From Cliona cf. orientalis (taxonomy: Eukaryota; Porifera; Demospongiae; Clionaida; Clionaidae), in NCBI GenBank assembly GCA_963930775.1, contig OZ005701.1, positions 5,897,669-5,961,668 on the forward strand: a stretch of 64,000 nucleotides of DNA, read 5' to 3'. Numbering within the stretch: position 1 is the stretch's first letter; each line of letters starts with the position of its first letter. Under the pieces are notes generated by a model. It saw nothing but the letters and a program-made list of their open reading frames with translations. It searched no databases and had not been told where the DNA came from. The position numbers and the translations under genes are program-made. Shown in pieces: positions 41,753-54,400 of the stretch.

Positions 41753-42449
41753 CTAGCTATGCTCTGCAGTGCTTGATTCTTTATTTGCATAATATGCTTG
41801 CAGTGAATACCGAGTCCTTTCTCGGTGTACTTTGCACTCACTACATGAACATGTCATGGTTGATCTGCCAATGTCTATGTATGAGTGCGAGCCTTGAGAG
41901 AGATTGTTGGATCCATCACTGACTTTTCTACTAAAATGCTCATGATCTGCATCCATCACAACTCCCGACTCAACGCTCAGATTGTAGCCATTCACAGGAT
42001 GAATGTCTGACTTTATGTGGTGCTCTTTAATTGGATTGGTACTAGAACTTAAATCGGTATGTGGATAGTCTTGATTTAGTGGCTGAATCTTGTGCACCGC
42101 AGGTACGGCAACAGCTGTATTGAGATCAGTGGATGACGGAGATCTTGTCAGTAGGTAGTTGAGGAGTGTTTGCGAATCAAAACTGTCTTCATAATCATGG
42201 ACTTTCTTTGTCTCGGAGAGGGAAGTAATGTCACCACCAATAATGATTGGTGGTTCAAAATCAACGTCGAAGTCTTCTACCTTGGTTTCCCAGTGCTGAA
42301 GGAATTATGAAAGTGAAAAAAAAATACTATTACAGCTCTCTAACAAGTGTTGGGTGGGGGTAGGATTGATAATAGGATCTTGGCTTACAGTTTCTAAGAC
42401 TTAGCTAGTCAGCTACCCACTCACCTGTTTTTCACTCCAATCACCCTTC
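41753..42449 (-). CDS. Gene B exons 19-20: cytoplasmic tail
   Basis: Microexon 42449-42425 (25 nt) and final exon 42295-41753 (543 nt, same length as gene A). SYIDIG, YSLQ and the CSCSEC cluster are conserved. Confidence 0.85.
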
Positions 42450-45400
42450 CTACATAAAGTTAAAAGAAGGGAGAAAGACAAAAGAATTAATATTAACACT
42501 GTTCCAACACCTGAGTCACACACATGCATAGCTGCGCACACACTGAACCACACACACACAAATGATGTGCATGCATGATTTGTTTGGTTTGTAACAATGA
42601 TCGTCCATGATCCCCTTTCATTACCCTTGCGCATACCGCAAGGGGTAAAGTAATCGGTCGTGTCGTCGTTGTTGTCGTTAGCACAAAAATCGCCATCTCT
42701 CGATGCCTAGGCACCTAAGTGACTCATAAGCACAACGAATCAGTCTCCTTAGGCGAAAAACGGGCTTCAGCGTGCTTTGAATCGAGGCCCATCGTCCACA
42801 AGTGTCACAAATAGTGCCTTTTTGTTGGCCTTGATAACCACGCCTATCGACACAGGGGTGGATCCAGGATTTGTCAGAGAGGGGTTCTTAGTTTAACAGT
42901 ATGTGCGTGAAGCGCGTGCAAATTTTTAAGCCACGCCCATTTTTGCTCGTTGACCACGCCCATTTCTCACTAGAGAGCGTGTTCGAGGTCTTGTGATGTG
43001 CTCCAACATTTCAAATGGACCAAATATTCACTAAGAAATGTCCAAGTAGGTGTGCTACAGGCAGAGGCTTTAGTACTGTAGCTAGCTAAAGGCATGGGGG
43101 TTCTATGAAGCCTAGATTTTACACTACTATACAGGCTAAGTACTAGACATGTACAGCTAGTCAGAAAGGGGGGTTCGTCCGAGCCCATCGAACCCCCTCT
43201 GGATCCGCCCCTGCGACACAGTGCCCACTCAATGCATTATGCATGCAGGCCTTGCATAGCTGCCAAGGGTTCAATATGGTGAGGAGTCAGATTTAGACTC
43301 GCCACCAATAGTACAATACTTTACGATTAGAGCACCAGGAGTGAGATCCAATATAAAACAATACATTTTTCTGCTGGTGTCAGGAGTGAGATTAGGTAGA
43401 TAGGAGTGAGACTCACTCCCAAGGAGTGAGACTTGGTAGGTATGGCCTTGTGCTTTTTGCTCACATGCATAACAAATAACATGAACTGGTAATGGTCGTC
43501 AATAATGCTAGTGGTATATGTTTGGCTGCTAGCTACATATCCACAGACTGGAATGCAAAGCCCTATCTAATCAGAATGTAAGATACCTATATCTAATCTA
43601 GCTCTGGTGCAAAGAGAAAGTCAGTGGTTTTTTGGCTGACATCACCAGTGTAACAATAATCAGCTGCCAAAATGTCTAGAGAACTGCTGTCTTAATTCAT
43701 TATGTAAATACATAACACATCATTCACTCGTTCATTATTATGTCTATTCAGTGTCTCACACTCTAGCCCTTATTCTGTGTAGCTAGAACCTATATAAAGG
43801 GCCTAGCCCAGTTGTATGTATGCTGCTATACCTATTCACATCTATATCATAAGGTTGAGTTAACTGTGGTTGCGTGGTGCGACCCGCACTTGCTACACCA
43901 GGAGCGCTATACAATCAAGCAGCATTTCTACTCAGTAGTTATCGAAGTTTTTTCCCCCATACAAGTAAAGTAGATCTATAGATTGCGCAATGTGCACGCA
44001 GAGTATGTGCCCACGGGGTATGTGCTCTACAGAGCTCTAGTTTTCTACGTACAAGCACTCATGGATCATCGATCTCATAACCAAACTAGAGCTCTGTAGA
44101 GCACATACCCCGCGCACACATTGTGCAATCTATAGATTTACTTTCGGTGCATGGCTATAATTTTGTAAACTTCAGAGAAACAGAAATGCTGCTTTAAACT
44201 ACTGGGGGTTCCGGTGACACTTGAAAAAGCGCTCTCTGCACCCAGACCTAGCCCAGACTAGGAACATATGAATTTCTACCTGTATTTGTTGTAACAATAG
44301 TAGTATAGCTATCTTACATTGTGATTGGTTACAGATTTCAGTCACTGTAGACATCACGAGCATTATTTAGAACATCGACGATCTTTACCAGTCATATGCT
44401 TGGCCACTTAGTTGTGCGCATGAGCAGAAAGCACAATTGGTATGCATATGCATTGATGGGCACTGTCGATAGGCGTGGCTACGGTGGCAAACAAAAAGGC
44501 ACTATTTGTGACGCTCGTGGACCGTATCTCTCGATTTGACGCACACTGAAGCCAGTTTTTCGCCAAACTTGATTGATTCGATGTGATTACGAGTCGCTTA
44601 GACGCCTATATCTCGAGATATGGCGATTTTTGTGCTAACGACAACGACAACGACGACAATAACGACAACGACGACACGACCGATTACTTTACCCCTTGCG
44701 CATGCGCGCGGGGTAATAATTATTCTGCTTATAAAAACTTGATTGTAGGCTACTACTACTACACACACGCACTGTGACACATACATATATGTGACCGTCC
44801 ACAAGAAAACCATGCATAATGCATGCACTGAAAAAAATTTTTGAGTTAAGGTCACCATTACCAACTACAACCTTTGAACTATTGCTCCAGCAAATTTGAA
44901 GTCACTAGCCCGTGTAGTCAATGTCATGGAGATATGAGCAAAAATATACCCGGATCACCCGTATTAAAGTTTTACAAAAAAATGCAATGAACATTGCTAC
45001 ATGTGTTGCACATGGAAGTCCGTATACTCGACGTTTATGGTAAATTCATGGCCCCGCCCACCAAATCAATGAGCTAGCTGGCTGCCAATTAAAATGCTTG
45101 AACGAGAGCAGCAGCCAACATTTCGATGGAAAAGAACAAGAAGACTAGCGTTTCTAAAGATCGTTAGTACACAGAATCGAAGAAAAAAGTGGCTGGAGAC
45201 TTTTTTGTGTGCAGCTGCCATGCTTGCCTACCTGCAACTATGGCAACGGCTCCGTATCATGGACGGTCAATGTTAGCTACACGGCCGACTTCTTCGAGCC
45301 ATAACTCGGTAAGTATAGCGTTCTAGAAGCTACGAAGCAGATTTTTGTGTAGAGGAATGATTCCTCTATCGATCTATACCAAAAAGTGAAAATCGATAGT

Positions 45401-48400
45401 TATCACCATAGGTAACTATTTTGGCCTGTATCTCAGACTGATTTCCAGCGCATTATGCATGGTTTTCTCGTGGACGGTCACATATTATACATAACACAGG
45501 GGCCAAGAACCAGAGTGAGCTAACCCAACACAGATTCGGGAAATTGTCCACAAAAAGGAGTAAAAACCACATGTGTACTCTACCATGTTGCAATAATGTG
45601 AAATCTGTATACAACTCACGAAGCACATTTTTCTAAGATTTGGGGGACTAAGTATTGCCATGTGTTAGCCCACCATGGTTCTCAGCCACTTCATGACGAT
45701 AATTATAAAAAAAAGATACACACACATAGATAGTTCATTCATACCTTTGTCTTTTGAGTAAAACCATCACCAAACAGGAAATGCTTCCAGCCATCACCAA
45801 AACGAGCAGAAAGAACACTATACCCATTGCCACAGCAACAAGATTATCATCAGTAATAGTTTGTTTATCATTATCCAGTATAGAAACAGTGGCTGACTTG
45901 TCGATGAGAACTAGCGAGTTGTAATCCGCACTGGTGGAAAGTAACAAGGTGAATGTTTCAGTGTTTTCAAGCTGTTCATCATCGATAATGGATATGTTCA
46001 AGCACTGCACTGAGTCTCCTCCAGGACCGAAGGTAAAATATTTATTCACAACTTCATAATCATCATCGCCTACATGGAGGAATACCAAATTAACTAGAGC
46101 TCTCTCGAGCACAAAACCCTTGGCGCGCTGCATGGCATTAGCTACATGCTTCAACAGTTGTACACAGAAAGGGGGTAGCTAAAAGGCTGGGGCCAGGACA
46201 AGACAGGGATGAGGCTAATTAGCCGCTAATGTTATACTTGCACAGCAGTTTTATTCAAGACGGTTCAACAGCTCATAGCAGCAACAACCCTAAGCATGTT
46301 GTATCCAAGTCCACACTGTAGTGTTGACATCTGAACTCAACCTTCCTCATTGTAGCCTAACCTCCAATTCTTGGTGACTTAGCTTGCTACATCTTAACTT
46401 GAAGGACTATGATGCAAAGCCTTGGCACAAGACTAAAATACACTGAGCAATATTGCATGTCCAGTATCATCGCAACTCACTTGGTTTCAAGCACTGTAAT
46501 TCCATGCATGCATACAAGCCAGAGAGTCAAAGGGTACCACAAGAATACAGGCAGCTAACCCTTAGAATTGAAAAGAAGCCACGATCGTCAAAAGCTAGCT
46601 GGTGGACTGAGCTCGAGCGGTGGGATTGATGCAACCGCGCATGCGCTGAGGGTGATAGACGTACATACCGTATATAGCGTGCAACCTATTTATACGTTAA
46701 GTCAGTGCTATCGCTAGCTCGGGCAAAGTCAAGAAGCTTAGAATCGACAAATGACGCCAAAACTGGCGAACAAAGCGTTTTCGGAGAAATCCACACAAAT
46801 CATGAATTGGGAACGCCATAAGGAATCTTGCAACACCGCAAATTGGACTCGCAAACGAGGTATGTAGCAGCTAGCGTGGTAACAGACAGACAGACAGACA
46901 GACAGACAGACCGACTAACTACCGTAACCCTCGCGCATGCGCCGAGGGTTAATAAGATCAGCAGAATATTTTCACTGTTAGAAATGATCAGTCACAGAAT
47001 CGTTGGTGCACACAGCAGGGGTCATCATGCAGCTACAAAGGCAAAACTTATTTACAGTGACACTTTCCAACAATAATAACTATTTGCATGCATGCATGAA
47101 AGTTTCTCCTTAAAAGAGAGTACTAACTTCCATATACCCCTCCCCCCGCCAAAGTCTATGCAGAATCATCAACCAATAGGTTTGTTCATACAATGTCATG
47201 TACCTTTGGCAGAGTCATCTTGACTGGAAAGTGCAACATCAACAGTGATACCAAGTTCCTTATCAATGGCCGCACAGATTTCAAGTTGTCCCTCACCCTC
47301 AGTAATGGTATAGGAAGATGGATCAAATTTTACTCTGACATCTGCAAATCAGAGGATGATAGGAACTAGCCAGATACATAACATGAAGGATGAGGATGAA
47401 ATAACAAGCCTACTACCAAATCAGTACAGTAATAATTATGTCTACCGAAAGGGAGGAATTCAACCATAGTGCCATATAGTGTAGGAAGGCTGGTAGAAAG
47501 CATGTATGTTTACTGTAGTTGCATGTGGCCACTAGCAAACAACCATGTGACTTATGATGTCACTGTGACCACATCCCTAATAATAGATTTCAGACCTCAA
47601 CAAGCAAATAGATGGATGGATTAATATGAATTTCATTCCTCCTCCGCTGTACTAGAATAATAATTATGAAAACAGCATGGGTTCAAAGTATACAGGACTT
47701 TCCAGGAAAGAAGGAAACACTTCAATGTTAACGTAACCAATTCCTGGGAGTGCCACCAACACTGTCCACAGACAACAACGGCAAGCTAGTACAACAATAG
47801 ATTTATTAAGGAGCTATAGTCTAAGTTGGGATCTATTAAATTACACTCAATAATCATGATCCTCCTATGTAGCTATTTTGACATGGGTTTATGCCTCACC
47901 ACATCTCTAAATTTGATGTTCAACATTCCAGCTGTGCATGCATTCTATTCCCGGGAGAAAAGGAACGTGTATGCGCGTGGTATATTGTTGAAAATATGTA
48001 GCACGCCAAATTTCACGCATATTACCACACGGTACCGCCCCAAACCGTTTATTTCTGGTGCAATAAAAAAACAACAAGTACTGCGCATTCGAACCTCCGG
48101 CTACTAAGCTTCAACAACCCTGAATATCGCCCATTACAAGCTTGCTTCAACGGCGAAATGCTGTCGTTATTAATTTTTTGAACCACTTGCACCTGCGCGC
48201 TTGGGTGTGACTGGACATTGAATGGTCAATATTTCACGTATATCCACAGATATCCACATTGTACCCACCAACACTCGCACGTGTGCTAACTGCGTACCTG
48301 TGTGGTCCTTTTCACCCGGGTTCCTATTTAGATAATATTATTATATGAGTAATGACTTGCCGAAAATTGGAAGCTAACTTCCATAATTTAATAAAGATAA

Positions 48401-51400
48401 TATTAACTGCCAAATTTTTAGAAGGGAATACAGTAGGCTGTTACATTCATAAAAATAATATGCATATTATACATGCAACTTACACTCATCATCAATGATA
48501 TTGATGTAGACTGTAGCATTCACAGGAACACTTTCATGTTTAACATCCAGAGATAACACGAACGATTCAGAAGTTTCAAATATGTCATCATTGATGATGG
48601 TGACATTGAGACACTCAACTGGCTCTCTTCCAGGAGCAAAGATTAACATCTCCTCCACGGAAACATAATCATCACCAGCTGAAAACATTCGAGGCAATAC
48701 CTTGTGATCTGACATTAATAAGGTCTGGCCCTTTTTAGCATTACCCTGGTAATACAAATGTTTGCTGCCAAGGCAGTAGAGAAATTATTACAGCCCAGGC
48801 TGATAGATGAACTACCGTAGTATCCCAGGCAAGTACCTTCTCTCCTGGTTAAGCACCCATGTACCGCATTTCAAGTGGTCAACATAGCAGCTTCTATACA
48901 AACGTATGGAAGTTATATCACAAGTAAGCGCTCATGCATGTGGGTCAAAATCATGACTTATGTTTAAGTGCTTATGGGTGCTTACCTGGGACACTACGGT
49001 ACGTCTAATCTTAATAGCTATGGGAGGATCCTCACCAAACAAATGGAGACTGGGAGGAGAGGGACGTGAAATTCTATTAATTCTTACACTTACTGGCTGT
49101 ATTATCTTGGCTGGTGATGACAGCAGAAAACTCTGCTTCAAGTTCTTTGTCAAAAGTTGCACAGACTTGAATCCATCCCTGCAACTCACTGACAGTGTAC
49201 GATGGTTGACTGAACTCAACTCCTGGAACTGCAAGTAGATAAAAATATGGATTATTTGCCTCTGCAATGAGCATAACCCTCTTAATAGCCACCCATGATG
49301 AGCAGCCACTCCGTCCATAATGGTCACTCATCTTGGTCCCAATTGCATCACTATTGCTATAATACCATAAATCGCGAATATTTCGATGTTAAAATATTTT
49401 CGGACAGCATGGCTTGTGCGAAAATTAAACGCATGAAATACATGCGCAATATTAACGACAATGTACGTGGTACAGGGTCGTTTGTCCGAAAAATATTTAA
49501 CGCGAAAAATTATCGCATGAAATATTTTAGACACGAAATGTTCGCGATTTATGGTAATTATTAAAGGAAAAAACTCCGGAGATAAGGCCACTCTCTATAA
49601 TGGCCGATTCAGCTTCACTCCCCAATGATGGCTGCTATAGAGGGGTTCCACTGTAGCTATAAGATATTGCTATTATTGATTTGCTAACATGCTCTGTACC
49701 TTCATCATCCAGTATCTCAACAAGGATAGTTGAGTTTGTGAGTTGAATGTGAGCACTCTCCAGAGGATTGAGTGATAGAAAGAACACTTCAGATTGTTCA
49801 TAGATGGTATCATCATCGATGAGCACATCAATGCATAGTATCATCTCTCCACCAGGTGTGAATAGTAATGTCTGATTCACATCCGCATAATCATTATCAC
49901 CTAGAGAGAATATATGCCCGATGTCATGGTATCAAACAATTTTATCACGAGGGGGGTCACCCCCATAGGCGCTATGTCCAGAGCTGAATGCGACTATGAT
50001 CAAGATACAATCGAATGTCTTTCTAGGAGTTGGTCATTGAGCTACCAAGCGGTGCTCTGAGCCATACTGACAGATCAAGAGGTGTGGCTAAGCCTTTTGC
50101 ACATGCATAATATTATTATTTCAAGGATGAATGGCCATGCTGCCAAGGTCATCATGGATGGTCAAAATTCTATACAGACTTTATTATGGTCACAGTTCTG
50201 GACATGGTGCCTATGGGAGTGTCACTCCTGTAAGTGAATACACCGTATAGTGTGGTGAGGTTTTTTAATTTGACGATTTGCAAATTCAGTATACGTCACC
50301 TAACTATGGCAGAAAGTATTATAGATCACCAAATTTAAACTTCGCCAATACCAATGGAGAGCCATTTCACCAAATTAAATGCACAAGCACCACCTGAGCC
50401 ATGTACACCCTCCCACTGCAAGGCTTACATATGTCACATGCACGATTATTGCACAGCAAGTATAGTAATATAATTATGCACATACCTTGAGCAGTGATAT
50501 CCTCACTTTGAATGTTCACGGAGACATTAACCTCCACCTCGACATTGATGCTAGCACAGATTTGGAGCATTCCTTCAGTTTCACTAACATTATACGAGGA
50601 GTGGGTGAACTCCACTGTAGCAGCAGTATCTGTGGATATTGCCAGACATTACATTATAACAGACATAATATTATTATTATAGCAAAAGAGCCTGTGCACC
50701 TCTATGCATGATTTTAACTACGCAACAAACCTAGGAACACAAGTTGTACTATTAAGTTGCTCTATAATACTCACAGTCATCATCAATGATCATCACAACA
50801 GCGGGATGGCTAATATTGACCAAGTGATTATCAGTACTAAGCTCAATGGTGAAAGTTTGGACCATTCTCTCCTCTACAACATTATTGTCCATTAGAGTGA
50901 TGTTCAGGCAAAACTGCTGATCCAGACTGGAGAAATATACTTGATTATTGATGAGTGGAGCATAAATGTATCCAGCTGGAATGAAAATAATGTTGTTTAT
51001 AATATTTTCCAGGCATAGTGGTCTTCAAATGTGATAATAATGTTAACTCCACTCCAAGTCATGCATATCCACTATGTGTTTAAATGATTAGGATCCTCTT
51101 GTATTTGTAGTAGGCAGTACACTAACTGAGGATGAGAACTGCACTGTAACTACCAGTGCAGTACCTCAGTTTACAAGATGATGATCAGTATACAATGTAC
51201 CTGTTGCCGTTAACTCTGCAGTTGACACGTTCACCATAAACCCATAGCCTCGTGCTCTGACACAAACCTCAATGGAACTCTCGTTTTCATAAACTTGGAT
51301 CGTAGCATTTGCAAATTCTGCATATCCTGTGATAAGAATACAGAGCCAGTTAACTAAGCTCAAAGTAGAACATAATAATGAGCTGAAGTAACTAGCGTGT

Positions 51401-54400
51401 GCTTAGAATATTGATGATCTTTACCTAAGACATTATTATCCATGCTAGTAGCTAAATTTTGAGGCAAAAACGAGAAACTATGGATACAACATCATTTTTA
51501 CAATGACAGGGCCCCCTTAATTGTCTGGTTAGCTCCTTTACCTTGAACTACACACGTTGTAGGTTCACTGTATTCTATCTTCTCAGGATCAAAACAGAAA
51601 CTACCATCATCTTCATTTACTGAGGCCATGGAGAACTGACATTGAGATCCAACCTCAAATGTAGCCTCATCAAAAGACCGAGAGTATGTCTCACCCTCTT
51701 TATGGATATTGACTGGAAGATCACCAACATGGTTGAACTAGAAAACAAATAAGAATAACTTTCAGAATCTCTAATATGGATACCCTTGAGACAGTTTTAT
51801 GCGTTCAGATTAATTTTGAATCAATGGTGGGACCAAGCATGCACAGTATCTTGACTATAATAGATGCCCTCATTAATTTCCAGTATATGAAAATACGTAT
51901 ACCTATTGGTCATAATTTGAAATATTATAGCATACTTACTGGATAATATACTGATCCATTCGTTAAAGTACAATACCCAATTGCATACACGTGTTCGATT
52001 CTTTCAGAGGTTCTAAAGGGATCATTCAGTCCACTTAACTGCCAAAAGAGCGTCACTAGCCCATGTCCACAGTCAACATATGGACTAGGCGGGTGCAACA
52101 CTACAAGGGTATTCAAAAAAATTAAATAATGTAGCTAATCTGCATGCAGACAATGCTAATGTAGATGCTAGTGCTGGTTGTCAAGTATGTGTCAAGTATG
52201 TATGCTTAATTAAAACAATTCTACACAATGTCATATTATTACCTTTGTTCTGACAGTTACTTGTTAAGTATTGAAAATATCGTCTAATATGAGGGTGCTT
52301 TTTCCAGTCCGAGGAGTTTATGGTAGGATTTATAACAGCCACAGAGATATTCACTGGATAGTCAGGATCAACTTGAATCACCACTGAAGTTGTGTTACTA
52401 CTCTGTGAATATTCATCATCAGGGAACCATAATGGTGAGACGGTTACATTGTAGTGCAGGGAAGACAGGCCACCAGTGAACAAAGGGGCAGTCCAGTTCA
52501 ACCTGTATTTAGCATACCATGGAGAATCAACGGGGTATGGAACTTCTTCAGGATGAGATATATTGCCAGGAGGATTCGTTAGTCCTGAAAAACACAGAGA
52601 GAGGGAGAGAGAGAGAGATTGCATTGTCTAATTGAAGCCCTCAAGGCCATTATTAAGTAACCAACAACGCCATTAGCTCAGACAGCAGAAGACTTCCATG
52701 AGATACACTTAGACTGATACTACCACTAATATGTTTGTGCAGTAATTATCACTGACTACCAACATAAAATTTACACCATTTTTGCCACACACATCTACAT
52801 ATGCTGTCACTTTACAATATCAAGTCTTGTACCAAGAGATCATCATACCGTATAGCCGGAAAATTTTGCAGATTGGCCTCGATCAACCAGCGAGAACAAA
52901 AAATTATTGGCGGAGCCACGCCCCAAATCTGCAGCATATGCATGTGTACTTGAGATTGTTGAGGCTTTATCTCAATCGAACAAATTATATGGAGCACTGT
53001 GTATGGAGGCATCATAGTATTGGACTCCAACCATTGGTGAGAGATTATCCTGCACTAAGGAGAAATCGAAAATGAGCCTTGAAGGATCGGTACGCAGTAA
53101 AAGTAATTTTAGCGAGTGATACCGGGTACCGAGTTAGTGCAAATACCACACCCACCAATTTGCTTCGCAATGTGTGGTCGCCTTTGTGTGCACAAAATAC
53201 AGGAATGACTTAATATTGGTGGATTTTAATTTGGCAGCTGGCTGGCTCATCCGCCAAATCTCAAAATTTTCCGGCTATACGGTATTACCATGCACACAAC
53301 TCACCATAGGGTAAAACCCTGGTGATACTGATCTCATCTATGACATGCGGCTGGATTGCACTGAAACACTGATAGACTCCAGATACGTTTGGTGCATTTT
53401 TATTCACTGTCAGCGATGAACTGGTGTGGTTTTCAATGATTATGCCATTGTGATACCAAGTGTAGAGCTCGAGGTGTTGGTGGGCAAAGGCGTATGGAGC
53501 AGAACAGCTGAGCTCAGCAGTATCTAGTTCTCCACCATCTCCCAGAAATATTGTACCAGAATCAACTGGAGGTGCTATTGTACATGTGAGGGAGAAAAGT
53601 GATAGCTATTAATTACACAGTGTAAAAGTACAATATTATTACCGTAGGACGGGTTTTAATTGCATAGTTTAATAATTGCATTCTAGTCAAGTCAGGCCAA
53701 ATTGCGAATCCAATAATTGCAATGGACGACCCCGTACCGTACTGTAGTATACGTGCACGTTGAATCTATTAATCGTGAAATGTAGAAAAACTCGCAATTC
53801 GCAATTAATAGATACTTGCAATTAAAACCCGACCTACGGTATAATACATACTGTATGACATTGTATGTCGCACTGTATTAAACTTCTATCATGGATGATT
53901 TTGTATTAAAACGTGACCACCCTCCTCCGTTCCCTTCCCAAATCTTGAATCGATCACAGCAATGTTAATAGGCCTATAGTATGTCTCATGAAGGTAACTA
54001 ATCGGTCAATATATCTTGGTAACATTTGATATGCAACTAATACAGCTTGGTTTAAGCAATCAGGTGCTATTAAGTAACCACAAATACATGCTTGTCAAGT
54101 AATATGTTCTCTACCAGACACCATATTCGCTGATATACTGGGAATGAGTAGTGCGATAGGACAGCTAGGCCTCAATAGTTGATTATCTCGCAGTATAGTG
54201 CCACATGCACTGTAATCGATACAGGTAGAAATAAGTTTATTGCATTATTACAATCATCATGTATAACTCAAAGCTATTCTGCTGAACTGGACGGAGCCTT
54301 CTACTTTCTCATAATAATAATTATCACGCTGCCTGCAGCTGTATAAAAATTAGTGTAGGCCACAACTGGCCATGGGGAATTTAGTGTATCGATTTTTTCT

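Noticed and set aside
45094..45276. 60-codon basic frame inside the 693-bp TIR element
   Set aside because: Short, no recognised domain and not preserved in the truncated relative at 63355-63530.
46882..46909. Regular short repeats as a CRISPR-like array
   Set aside because: A simple (ACAG)n microsatellite without spacers, in a eukaryotic intron.
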